DNA of 7,538 bases from Acidobacteriaceae bacterium (lineage in GTDB: Bacteria; Acidobacteriota; Terriglobia; Terriglobales; Acidobacteriaceae). The stretch is taken from the NCBI GenBank assembly GCA_030040115.1, contig JASHUH010000253.1:1-7538 (forward strand), given 5' to 3'. A model generated the notes under the pieces. That model did not search any database, had not been told where the DNA came from, and saw only the letters and a list, made by a program, of their open reading frames with translations. The translations under genes were made by a program, and so were the position numbers. The first letter of the stretch is position 1. Every line of letters starts with the position of its first letter. Shown here piece by piece: positions 1 to 5,881 of the stretch.

Positions 1-107
1 GCTCCATCGCCCGCAACTCGCGCCGCCACGCGAGCCGATTGCAGGCGCACCCGCAAATCGAGGAAAACTTGGTGCGGGGGCCGTTTTCTTCTGCTAGCTT
101 GGCTGGC

Positions 108-941
108 ATGAGCTTTTTCCCCTGCCTCTCTCGTCTAAGCCATCCTGGCTGGACCGCGCTTTTCCTGCTCACCTTCAGCCCGGCCGTTGCATGCGCGGCC
201 GCTCAGCCGCCAGCCCAGACTTCGCCGCAATCTACCGCCACGCCTCAGGTTCCCGAGTGGGCCCTCCCCGGCTCGCCGACGCACAAGCAGGCGCCGCCGC
301 CCAAAGATTTCCATCGGCCCACACGGACCTTCATGGGCAAAATCGGCATCTTCGACGCGCAGTCCGATATCGGTGGACCGCTTGTGCCGGGCAGCGCCAG
401 TTATGACCCCGGTACAGGCCAGTACACCGTCAATTCCGCCGGCTATAACATCTGGTACACCCGCGATGAGTTTCGCTATCTCTGGAACAAGATGTCCGGC
501 GACACCTCCTTTGCGGCGGATGTCGGCTTTCCCGTCGCCGAGAATCCGCCTCACGATCGAAAGGTTGTCATGGTGATCCGCCAGGACCTGGATGACGACT
601 CCAAGGAAATCATGGTCGCCGAACACGGCACCGGCATGGTGCATCTGGCGGTGCGCCCGGAAAAGGACGAGATGATGAGCGACATGGAATACCGCATGAG
701 CGGCTCTGCAACGGGGCCGTTGATGCCGCAACGCATCGGCATCGAAAAACGCGGTGACAGCGTGGCTCTCTTCGTCAGCGTCCAGGGCGAACCGATGCAC
801 CAGTTCGGCCCACCCATGCAGATTCACTTGCATGCGCCGTTTTACGTGGGCCTCGGCTTCTGCTCGCATTACCCCGTTACTGTCGACACCGGCACGTTCT
901 CTCATGTGCTCTTGAAGAATGCGGCGGGCCAGGTCCGGTGA
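108..941 (+). CDS. Secreted or lipoprotein beta-sandwich domain protein (DUF1349/concanavalin-like), function unknown
   Basis: The product is predicted at 277 residues. I chose ATG 108 over the in-frame TTG at 39 because it places a signal sequence at the N terminus: a short charged start, a hydrophobic stretch at residues 14-32 (WTALFLLTFSPAVACAAA) and then a Pro/Gln/Thr-rich linker to about residue 70. Cys29 in AVAC is a weak lipobox, so a lipoprotein is possible. No convincing Shine-Dalgarno site precedes 108. Residues 75-272 form one domain beginning GKIGIFDAQSDIG, with the blocks YNIWYTRDEFRYLW, GIEKRGDSVALFV and APFYVGLGFCSH. From memory this resembles the lectin-like (DUF1349-type) domain that follows TolB-like WD40/PD40 propellers in Acidobacteriota proteins; here it stands alone without a propeller. 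No catalytic residues can be assigned. It would act outside the cytoplasm, perhaps in binding carbohydrate or protein. The gene converges on the acyltransferase. Confidence 0.72.
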   Translation: MSFFPCLSRLSHPGWTALFLLTFSPAVACAAAQPPAQTSPQSTATPQVPEWALPGSPTHKQAPPPKDFHRPTRTFMGKIGIFDAQSDIGGPLVPGSASYDPGTGQYTVNSAGYNIWYTRDEFRYLWNKMSGDTSFAADVGFPVAENPPHDRKVVMVIRQDLDDDSKEIMVAEHGTGMVHLAVRPEKDEMMSDMEYRMSGSATGPLMPQRIGIEKRGDSVALFVSVQGEPMHQFGPPMQIHLHAPFYVGLGFCSHYPVTVDTGTFSHVLLKNAAGQVR

Positions 942-950
942 CGCACCGGA
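934..950. terminator. Small hairpin between converging genes, possible terminator
   Basis: TCCGGTG and CACCGGA form a perfect 7-bp stem around the loop ACG. The stem overlaps the stop codon of the upstream gene and lies 38 bp beyond the stop of the converging acyltransferase gene. No T run follows on either strand, so it is not a canonical intrinsic terminator. Its position between converging genes is the main support. Confidence 0.3.
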
Positions 951-987
951 GCGTATCGCGGCTTCGAACGAGTTTTCCGCAGCCGGT

Positions 988-2148
988 TCAGCCGCCTATC
1001 CATTTGCGCAACTGGCGTTGCGCGGGCTTCTCGACAAAGTGCAGCGCGGCAAGCGCCATGGCAATGAGCAGAGCGTAGCTAATCCACGGGTCGAAGCGGT
1101 TCAAGCCGGTCCGCTCGAGGAGGTGGGATTCGTGAAGCAGGTTCCACATGTTGAAGTGGAGCAGATACAGGCAATAACTGCTTTCGCCCACAAAAACCAG
1201 CGGCCGGCATCCAAAAACGGCGGCGAGAGGATTGCTGCCGGAAAGGCCTAATACGATGCAACCGAAGAGCGGCATCAGCAGGCCATCGTGGAGCAGGGCA
1301 TAGGGGACGAGCGAAGCGTGACAGAGGAGGGTGAACGCGGCGCCGAATCCGAAAAGGCCCAGGAAAGGACGGATGCGGTGGGCACGGTCGATCACCTGAT
1401 CCAGACTGGCGAGCAGAACGCCGAAAACAAAACTGGCCAAATGGGGCAACGGCGTGAATTTGAGCGCCTGGAGCCAGGGCGCGGAGGTCCAGCGGTCGGG
1501 ATGGGCGATGCCGTCGGGACTGAAGACCGCATAGAGCGCGCCCGGGATCAGTCCAAGCATCCACACGCCGGCCATCTTGACGAGGTGCGGGGCCAAGCGA
1601 TGGGGGCGCTTCCAATGCGCGATCCAGGGAAAAAGAAAGTAAAAGAACGCCTCGGCGGACATGGTCCAGGCAGGCGTATTGAGAAAGGTGGCGATGGAGG
1701 GAATCCAACCTTGGAGCAGGACCGGCGTGAGCGCCATGCCGGCCCAGAACATGCCGTGGGTGTGGGCGGAGTACTCCACCGGCGCCATCTCCCAGGCGAG
1801 GAGCAGGCTGAGAAAATAGATGGGATAAAGGCGAATGAAGCGGGCCTTCCAGAAGCGAACGCGGTCAAGCTTGCCCTGGCGCGCGCGGTCGGAATAGTTA
1901 TAGGCAAGCACGAAGCCGGAAAGGAGGATGAAATAACTGACCGAGGCGTAGCCGGCATTCACGACCGGGGCAAGAAAACCGAACCACTGGGGATTGGAAA
2001 AATGGAAGAAGACGATGTTGAGGGCTGCGAAACAGCGCAGGCCGGTCAACGCGTTGAGCCGGTCCGGTTTGCGCACTTCAACGGAGACTTTCGTGTGGCC
2101 CACGAGTGGTTGGACGGCGGAAGATGGCAGGTGCGTACCGCTGGTCAA
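988..2148 (-). CDS. Acyltransferase-3 family membrane protein (OafA/YrhL-like O-acyltransferase)
   Basis: This is a 386-residue polytopic inner-membrane protein. The family moves acetyl or other acyl groups from a cytoplasmic donor onto sugars of O-antigen, exopolysaccharide, peptidoglycan, antibiotics or lipids. The first helix carries the family's R-x10-H signature (Arg38 and His49 in GLRCFAALNIVFFHF). Next come the helix GYASVSYFILLSGFVLAYNY, the basic turn RFIRLYP (103-109), and PAWTMSAEAFFYFLFP (159-174), which matches the usual WSLSxE block. The C-terminal part keeps GESSYCLYLLH and the closing FVEKPAQRQLR. The length is normal for a stand-alone family member with no added SGNH domain. 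The start is uncertain: TTG 2148 has a modest GAGG upstream, GTG codons at 2103 and 2076 are alternatives, and the conserved core begins only at about residue 30. The acceptor cannot be read from the sequence, and no polysaccharide gene cluster is visible beside it. Confidence 0.88.
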   Translation of the reverse strand: MTSGTHLPSSAVQPLVGHTKVSVEVRKPDRLNALTGLRCFAALNIVFFHFSNPQWFGFLAPVVNAGYASVSYFILLSGFVLAYNYSDRARQGKLDRVRFWKARFIRLYPIYFLSLLLAWEMAPVEYSAHTHGMFWAGMALTPVLLQGWIPSIATFLNTPAWTMSAEAFFYFLFPWIAHWKRPHRLAPHLVKMAGVWMLGLIPGALYAVFSPDGIAHPDRWTSAPWLQALKFTPLPHLASFVFGVLLASLDQVIDRAHRIRPFLGLFGFGAAFTLLCHASLVPYALLHDGLLMPLFGCIVLGLSGSNPLAAVFGCRPLVFVGESSYCLYLLHFNMWNLLHESHLLERTGLNRFDPWISYALLIAMALAALHFVEKPAQRQLRKWIGG

Positions 2149-2174
2149 GCTTCTTTGCCTCTGGCCCTGGAGAC

Positions 2175-2244
2175 GAGCTTTCAGCCGTCAGCTCTGAGGT
2201 TTTCAGTTCTCAGCTCTTAGCTGGTAGCTCCGGCTTTTAGCTCC
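2175..2244. repeat. Phased heptamer repeat tract, consensus about YAGCTCT
   Basis: The spacer upstream of the acyltransferase gene reads as successive 7-mers: GAGCTTT, CAGCCGT, CAGCTCT, an 8-mer (2196-2203), then CAGTTCT, CAGCTCT, TAGCTGG and TAGCTCC in exact phase (2204-2231), ending with another TAGCTCC at 2238-2244. AGCT occurs at 2176, 2190, 2212, 2219, 2226 and 2239, that is, at or within 1 bp of multiples of seven. It is non-coding and resembles short tandemly repeated heptamers known from other bacterial genomes. The purine-rich tract at 4161-4279 is a related design. Confidence 0.7.
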
Positions 2245-2378
2245 TGGCGCGCTGATCGTTGGGGCAGATTTTCTGATACGAACCAGGCGAAGGCAAATGC
2301 AACAGGGGCAAATTCGGGTTTGTCGGCCAATTGTGCCGCAACGCTGGTGAGATGACGGCCAAAGGCTCCATGTTGCTT

Positions 2379-3083
2379 TCAGGCGGTCACCAGCGAGCCC
2401 ACCTTCTCACCCAGCACCACGCGCCGGATGTTTCCGGGCTGGTTCATATTGAAGATGATCATGGGCATATTGTTGTCTTTGCAAAGGCTTACCGCGGTGA
2501 GGTCCATCACTTTGAGGCCCTGGCGCAGGATATCCATGTAAGTGATTTCGTCGTATTTCACGGCGTCCTTCACCAGCACCGGGTCGGCATTGTAGACGCC
2601 TTCGACCTTGGTGGCTTTGAGAAGGACATCGGCTTTGATCTCCATGGCGCGGAGGCTGGCGGCAGTGTCGGTGGAAAAGAAGGGATTGCCGGTGCCGGCG
2701 GCAAAGATGACCACCCGGCCTTTTTCGAGGTGGCGCACGGCGCGGCGGCGGATGTACGGCTCGGCCAATTGATTCATGAAAACGGCGGTCATCACCCGGC
2801 ATTGGACAGTGCGTTTTTCCAAGGCGTCCTGCAGGGCGATGGCGTTGATGACGGTGGACAACATGCCCATGCTGTCGGCGCTGCCGCGGTCCATCTCCCG
2901 CGCCTGGCCCTCCACGCCGCGGAAGATGTTGCCGCCGCCCACCACCACGCCCACTTCCACGCCCAGGGCGTGAATCTCCGCAAGCTCGCCGGCGATTTCG
3001 CCCACGCGCTCGGCGTCCAAACCGAAGCCGCGGTCGCCCGCCAAGGCCTCTCCGGAAAGCTTAAGAACGATGCGTTTGTACAT
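2379..3083 (-). CDS. pyrH: UMP kinase (uridylate kinase)
   Basis: The enzyme phosphorylates UMP to UDP with ATP in the cytoplasm, an essential step in making UTP and CTP. The bacterial enzyme is a hexamer of the amino-acid-kinase fold, typically activated by GTP and inhibited by UTP. The 234-residue product is normal for the family (E. coli has 241). It opens with [14 protein letters not shown] (Lys8, phosphate binding), followed by [11 protein letters not shown] (residues 47-56, UMP site), [15 protein letters not shown] (Asp70), [13 protein letters not shown] (130-142, nucleotide and UMP contacts) and [13 protein letters not shown] (156-168, ATP-binding loop). ATG 3083 is the start because the family begins there; an in-frame extension to 3197 runs through the terminator between rplS and pyrH and is not conserved. 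The Shine-Dalgarno site is weak. The usual partners rpsB, tsf and frr are not adjacent: rplS lies upstream and an unrelated acyltransferase gene downstream. Confidence 0.97.
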   Translation of the reverse strand: MYKRIVLKLSGEALAGDRGFGLDAERVGEIAGELAEIHALGVEVGVVVGGGNIFRGVEGQAREMDRGSADSMGMLSTVINAIALQDALEKRTVQCRVMTAVFMNQLAEPYIRRRAVRHLEKGRVVIFAAGTGNPFFSTDTAASLRAMEIKADVLLKATKVEGVYNADPVLVKDAVKYDEITYMDILRQGLKVMDLTAVSLCKDNNMPMIIFNMNQPGNIRRVVLGEKVGSLVTA

Positions 3084-3146
3084 GCCGTTTCGAGTATCCC
3101 ACAGGTTGATGAAGGCAAGCTGTGCTCTTGCCCAGGTTTTGCCCAG

Positions 3147-3172
3147 AAAAAAACCCCGGCGCGGGGCCGGGG
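3147..3172 (-). terminator. Intrinsic terminator of rplS
   Basis: Read on the minus strand, CCCCGGC and GCCGGGG form a perfect 7-bp GC stem around a 5-nt loop, followed directly by seven T residues (the A run at 3147-3153 on the plus strand). It begins 28 bp after the rplS stop codon and ends about 64 bp before the pyrH start. It should end most rplS transcripts, which implies that pyrH has its own promoter or depends on read-through. Confidence 0.88.
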
Positions 3173-3199
3173 CGATTCTCGCCGTTGGGCGCGCCACAT

Positions 3200-3571
3200 T
3201 TAGACGCGCACTTTACCGGTTTCGCGGTCCACTTCCTTGAGCCGTGCGGCCTTGCCGCGCAAGCCGCGAATATAGAAGAGCTTGGCCCGGCGCACCTTGT
3301 AGCTGCGCACTTTCTCGATCTTCTCGATAACCTTGGAATTGAAGGGGAAGATGCGCTCCACTCCCTGGCCAAAGCTCATCTTGCGCACGGTGAAGGAGCC
3401 TTGCGGCCCACGATTGACGGCGATGACCAAGCCCTCAAAGGCCTGCAAACGCTCTTTGTCGCCTTCCTTGATCTTTACCTGAACGCGAACCTGATCGCCG
3501 GGTACAAACGCCGGCAGGTCGGTGCGCTGGAGTTTGTCGGCCAGGCGCTGCATAACCGGATGGATGGACAT
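3200..3571 (-). CDS. rplS: 50S ribosomal protein L19
   Basis: L19 is a structural protein of the large ribosomal subunit that sits at the interface with the 30S subunit. The 123-residue product is close to the usual 115-120. It contains the family blocks [29 protein letters not shown] (19-47), [44 protein letters not shown], and a short charged tail. ATG 3571 is preceded by AGGA at 7 bp (3579-3582), which supports this start. In many bacteria rplS closes an rpsP-rimM-trmD-rplS operon; here the upstream 224 bp contains only palindromes and no trmD, so the gene appears to stand alone. An intrinsic terminator follows it. I found no convincing sigma-70 promoter upstream: a GATAAA at about -10 lacks a matching -35. 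Confidence 0.97.
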   Translation of the reverse strand: MSIHPVMQRLADKLQRTDLPAFVPGDQVRVQVKIKEGDKERLQAFEGLVIAVNRGPQGSFTVRKMSFGQGVERIFPFNSKVIEKIEKVRSYKVRRAKLFYIRGLRGKAARLKEVDRETGKVRV

Positions 3572-3688
3572 AGTGTTTTCCTGCGATTGAACTCAGAATC
3601 TCAAGTTTATCAGAGATCTGGCGGGATCGCATAACGGGGTCATGGCGCGGTGGTGGCGCGGCGTGGGGTTCCACATTTTTCGCAACTG

Positions 3689-3736
3689 GAAGCGGGGGTT
3701 TGGTTTGGCGGATCGACAAACCTCCCCTCCCGCTTC
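3689..3736. repeat. Long imperfect inverted repeat upstream of rplS
   Basis: GAAGCGGG (3689-3696) pairs with CCCGCTTC (3729-3736), and the adjoining GGTTTG (3697-3702) pairs with CAAACC (3717-3722). This gives 14 bp of stem with a 6-nt bulge (TCCCCT) on one side and a 14-nt loop. It lies about 120 bp upstream of the rplS start, between rplS and the small gene at 3796. There is no T run, so termination is unproven. It could be a regulatory or extragenic palindrome. Confidence 0.55.
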
Positions 3737-3770
3737 GATGTGCGCAGAAAAGCTCGTCTCGCGGTGCGCG

Positions 3771-3786
3771 CCGCCTGGCCAGGCGG
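3771..3786. repeat. Perfect 16-bp palindrome CCGCCTGGCCAGGCGG
   Basis: The 16 bases are their own reverse complement. As RNA they would fold as a 6-bp GC stem with a 4-nt loop. The palindrome starts 10 bp after the stop codon of the small minus-strand gene (3796-4032), so it may act as a 3' hairpin for that transcript. No T run follows. A dimeric-protein operator is the alternative. Confidence 0.55.
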
Positions 3787-3795
3787 GGACTCTAT

Positions 3796-4032
3796 TTATG
3801 CCGCCAAAGGACCCGTGCTCGCGGTCCATTCTGTCTTGGCGGGAACTTGATAGCAAAGAATCACAGAAAGGGATGCAATGAGCCTGTCGCTCCTGTGGAT
3901 CAATTCCTGCGTCTGCCGAATCGCCTCATGGGTCTCGAAAAGGGTCAATGCTGAACGGGCATCCAATTGGCGGGATAAATTGACCCCCAGACGCAGCTCG
4001 ACGAGCATGGTCAGAATCACGCGGTCATCCAT
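3796..4032 (-). CDS. Small predicted protein of unknown function
   Basis: I do not recognise this 78-residue product (MDDRVILTMLVELRLGVNLS at the start). The ATG at 4032 has GAGG six bases upstream. The in-frame TTG at 4044 is a poorer choice because it overlaps that site. A strong GGAGGT further upstream (4065-4070) has no start codon at a useful distance. Residues 5-58 are rich in Leu, Arg, Glu and Ile, with few helix breakers, and could be two amphipathic helices (LTMLVELRLGVNL and LFETHEAIRQTQELI). There is no signal peptide and no clear membrane segment. It is divergent from tdh with a 387-bp repeat-rich spacer, and is followed by a GC palindrome. The ribosome site and sensible composition argue that it is real; the short length and lack of known homologues argue for caution. 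Confidence 0.45.
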   Translation of the reverse strand: MDDRVILTMLVELRLGVNLSRQLDARSALTLFETHEAIRQTQELIHRSDRLIASLSVILCYQVPAKTEWTASTGPLAA

Positions 4033-4107
4033 ACAACGCCTCAACCGAGAAATGCGGCCGACTTACCTCCTTTGCCCATCCACGATAGTGCATTCAGGGG
4101 TCGTCCA

Positions 4108-4150
4108 CCACTGGGAAAGACCCCTAGGGCCACTGGGGAAAACCCTAGGG
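4108..4150. repeat. Tandem imperfect repeat, 22 + 21 bp, each ending in palindrome CCCTAGGG
   Basis: Unit 1 (4108-4129) and unit 2 (4130-4150) abut. Both begin CCACTGGG, continue through an A-rich middle and end CCCTAGGG; they differ by one extra base and a few substitutions. The two 8-bp palindromes (4122-4129 and 4143-4150) are 21 bp apart, which is two helical turns, so they lie on the same face of the DNA. They can also pair with each other as a stem with a 13-nt loop. They lie 270-310 bp upstream of tdh and about 75 bp upstream of the small minus-strand gene. Confidence 0.65.
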
Positions 4151-4160
4151 AGCGTGACGC

Positions 4161-4279
4161 GAGGGAGCGAGGAAACGAACTAGAGACTAGGGACTAAGGG
4201 ACTAGGGGCTAAGGGACTGGGGACTAAGGGGAACGAGGGAACTTAGAGAACAAGGGAACGAGGGAATTACGGAATGAGG
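4161..4279. repeat. Purine-rich degenerate tandem tract of 7-9 bp units
   Basis: On the plus strand the tract reads ACTAGAG, ACTAGGG, ACTAAGGG, ACTAGGG, GCTAAGGG, ACTGGGG, ACTAAGGGG (4179-4231). It then drifts to AACGAGGG, AACTTAGAG, AACAAGGG, AACGAGGG, AATTACGG and AATGAGG (4232-4279). The strand is almost free of C apart from the one in each unit. All frames are non-coding. The first half has a 7-8 bp period and the second an 8-9 bp period, as if two related units had expanded. The unit layout (purines followed by CTR) resembles the complement of the tract at 2175-2244. Confidence 0.72.
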
Positions 4280-4419
4280 CCGCCTGACCCGCGGCAAATG
4301 TTAGATGTTGCAGATCAGCAGTGAGCCGGGCGGAAGCCGTGTGAACCCGCGCGAGGTGTTGGAACCGATACAATTCGAGCTGATCGTAAATTCGCTTTAT
4401 CCTCAACGGAGATTTATAG

Positions 4420-5457
4420 ATGAAGGCGTTAGTCAAGAGCAAGGCGGAGCGGGGTCTTTGGCTGGAGGAGGTTCCCGAGCCGGCCCTGGGCATTAACGAC
4501 GTGCTGATTCGGGTTCGCTATACGGGCATCTGCGGCACCGATGTGCATATTTACGGGTGGGACGAATGGGCGCAGAAGACCATTAAGACGCCCATGACCA
4601 TCGGGCACGAATTTGTAGGCAAGATTGAGGCCGTGGGTTCGAATGTGAGCGACTTTTTCCCCGGGGACGTGGTAAGCGGGGAGGGTCACGTGGTATGCGG
4701 CCGCTGCCGGAATTGCCTGGCGGGCCGGCGTCATTTGTGCGCGTTTACCCGGGGCGTTGGGGTGGACCGCGAGGGGGCTTTTGCGGAGCTGATTGCCTTG
4801 CCGATGAGCAATATCTGGCGGCATCATCCGGAGATCAACCAGGAAGTGGCCGCCATTTTCGATCCATTCGGGAACGCCGTGCATACAGCGCTTTCGTTTC
4901 CGGTGCTGGCGGAAGATGTGCTCATGACCGGGGCCGGGCCGATTGGGATCATGGCCATTCCGGTGGTGCGCCATGCGGGAGCGCGGCATGTGGTGGTGAC
5001 GGATTTGAATCCCTTCCGGTTGGATCTGGCGCGGAAGATGGGCGCCACGCTGGCGGTGAATCCGAACCAGACCTCGCTCGCCGAAGTGCAGAAGCAGCTG
5101 GGCATGGTGGAGGGCTTCGACGTGGGCCTGGAGATGTCGGGCAGCGCCCAGGCGCTGCGCGACATGATCGCCAACATGAGCCACGGGGGAAAAATCGCGA
5201 TTCTGGGCATACCCGCCAAGGACGTGGCGATTGACTGGCGGCAAGTCATCTTCAGGGGGCTGACGCTCAAGGGCATTTACGGACGCGAAATGTATGAAAC
5301 ATGGTACCGGATGACGGTGATGCTGGATTCCGGCGTGGACATTTCTGCGGTGATTACGCACCGCTTTTCGTACCGGGATTTTCAGCAAGGCTTTGACGCC
5401 ATGATTTCAGGCGAAGCCGGAAAAGTGGTGCTGGACTGGACGAGCGCGGGTGAATAG
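4420..5457 (+). CDS. tdh: L-threonine 3-dehydrogenase
   Basis: This cytoplasmic zinc enzyme oxidises L-threonine with NAD+ to 2-amino-3-ketobutyrate, which Kbl normally cleaves with CoA to glycine and acetyl-CoA. The 345-residue product matches the usual length (E. coli 341) and belongs to the medium-chain dehydrogenases. Visible features are the catalytic zinc ligand Cys38 in [16 protein letters not shown], His63-Glu64 in GHEFVG, the structural-zinc cysteines 93, 96, 99 and 107 in [15 protein letters not shown], and the Rossmann loop GAGPIG (171-176). Asp195 follows in [10 protein letters not shown], where NAD+ enzymes have an acidic residue. The segment [19 protein letters not shown] is typical of true TDH rather than sorbitol or alcohol dehydrogenases. 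ATG 4420 has GGAG at 8 bp. The usual neighbour kbl is absent on both sides; the gene is followed by 424 bp without coding and then an IS110 element, and preceded by a repeat-rich spacer. Confidence 0.95.
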   Translation: MKALVKSKAERGLWLEEVPEPALGINDVLIRVRYTGICGTDVHIYGWDEWAQKTIKTPMTIGHEFVGKIEAVGSNVSDFFPGDVVSGEGHVVCGRCRNCLAGRRHLCAFTRGVGVDREGAFAELIALPMSNIWRHHPEINQEVAAIFDPFGNAVHTALSFPVLAEDVLMTGAGPIGIMAIPVVRHAGARHVVVTDLNPFRLDLARKMGATLAVNPNQTSLAEVQKQLGMVEGFDVGLEMSGSAQALRDMIANMSHGGKIAILGIPAKDVAIDWRQVIFRGLTLKGIYGREMYETWYRMTVMLDSGVDISAVITHRFSYRDFQQGFDAMISGEAGKVVLDWTSAGE

Positions 5458-5566
5458 CCATGAGGGAGCCTGCAAGGGGCGCCGGCGTTGGTCCAGAAAC
5501 AAGCACCTCGGTCTGTGACGGCGTGAATCTGTGACTCCCATGTATGACAGCGTCTGCTCCTGTCAA

Positions 5567-5589
5567 GGGAAAACGGCGCGAGTTTTCCC
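5567..5589. repeat. 8-bp perfect inverted repeat after tdh
   Basis: GGGAAAAC (5567-5574) and GTTTTCCC (5582-5589) are exact complements around a 7-nt loop. It is the first palindrome downstream of tdh, 110 bp after the stop codon. No T run follows on the plus strand. It is preceded by TGTC, so the motif TGTCAAGGG begins at 5561 and recurs at 5606. Confidence 0.5.
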
Positions 5590-5592
5590 GTT

Positions 5593-5661
5593 GTGGTCGG
5601 GTCGGTGTCAAGGGCGGCGTATTTTGCCGTTCATCTTGACCCTTGACGCCGACCCGGCCAC
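5593..5661 (+). repeat. 22-bp inverted repeat with nested stem
   Basis: The arms 5593-5614 and 5640-5661 match at 20 of 22 positions. Both mismatches are T against G on the plus strand, so an RNA copied from that strand would pair across all 22 positions with two G-U wobbles, whereas the other strand would have A-C mismatches. The 25-nt interior holds a nested CGGC/GCCG stem (5615-5618 and 5626-5629) with a 7-nt loop, plus a 10-nt single-stranded flank. This is the strongest structure in the window. Confidence 0.7.
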
Positions 5662-5674
5662 TGGATGATTGAGC

Positions 5675-5714
5675 AGGGAACGAAGATCAGAGTTTTTTCT
5701 GAGCTTCGTTCCCT
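5675..5714. repeat. 17-bp inverted repeat, 6-nt loop
   Basis: Arms 5675-5691 and 5698-5714 pair at 16 of 17 positions, with one A-G mismatch at 5686/5703. The loop is GTTTTT. With a one-base bulge the stem can extend by three more pairs (5672-5674 with 5716-5718). The T-rich stretch sits in the loop rather than after the stem, so this is not a standard intrinsic terminator. It lies 168 bp beyond the 3' end of the transposase gene. Confidence 0.65.
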
Positions 5715-5881
5715 AGCTGGAAAACCGTTCTTCTGCTTCACGACCAAAGCTCGCGTGTGAAACAAATCATCTTCGATGGCAACGTTCAGGTTCCATCAAC
5801 CATGTATTCGGTCCGGTCCGGCGCCATGATTACCTGTTCAAACTCCCTCCACCAGGGAGGAAGACGGGGCGTCCAATCACC

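Larger units (their letters stand above)
4033..4419. other. 387-bp intergenic region between divergent small gene and tdh
   Basis: I see no gene here. From left to right it holds a possible leader for the small gene with GGAGGT at 4065-4070 (minus strand), the tandem CCCTAGGG repeat (4108-4150), the purine-rich 7-9 bp repeat tract (4161-4279), and about 140 bp of ordinary sequence leading to tdh. The tdh Shine-Dalgarno GGAG is at 4408-4411. A TACAAT at 4369-4374 could be a -10 element but has no -35 partner. Confidence 0.7.
5458..5881. other. 424-bp gene-free region between tdh and IS110 transposase
   Basis: No reading frame here looks like a gene. The first 100 bp hold only a direct repeat of TCTGTGAC (5512-5519 and 5528-5535). 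Three inverted repeats follow in a row (5567-5589, 5593-5661 and 5675-5714), then about 165 bp with a 6-bp hairpin CTCCCT/AGGGAG at 5843-5859. The IS110 left boundary must lie somewhere in this region, so part of it may be the element's 3' non-coding end. Confidence 0.6.

Noticed and set aside
69..97. TTGGTG and TGCTAG as a promoter for the first gene
   Set aside because: Spacing is 17 bp but the -10 matches only two of six positions and would leave about ten bases before the ATG.
135..905. Minus-strand frame of 256 codons opposite the first gene
   Set aside because: Arg/His/Ala-rich antisense product with no signal or domain; the plus frame has a signal sequence and a conserved domain.
1288..2220. 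Plus-strand open frame of 310 codons opposite the acyltransferase
   Set aside because: The translation is a charged, low-complexity antisense product, while the minus strand has a clear membrane acyltransferase.
3084..3197. N-terminal extension of pyrH to 3197
   Set aside because: The extra 38 residues are encoded by the rplS terminator and spacer and are not part of the family; the conserved start is [14 protein letters not shown] at 3083.
2331..3203. Plus-strand frame of 290 codons opposite pyrH
   Set aside because: His/Ala-rich antisense translation over an unmistakable UMP kinase; it also runs through the rplS terminator.
3878..4183. Plus-strand 101-codon frame overlapping the small minus-strand gene
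   Set aside because: It runs into the CCCTAGGG and purine-rich repeats, and the competing minus frame has the better ribosome site and composition.
4369..4374. TACAAT as the tdh -10 element
   Set aside because: Good -10 match at a sensible distance from the ATG, but no -35 hexamer at 16-18 bp, so it is not reported as a promoter.
4429..5388. Minus-strand frame of 319 codons opposite tdh
   Set aside because: Antisense of a gene with all TDH zinc ligands; its composition is typical of shadow frames.
5512..5535. Direct repeat TCTGTGAC as the start of a CRISPR-like array
   Set aside because: Only two 8-bp copies 16 bp apart; there is no third copy and no repeat-spacer pattern.
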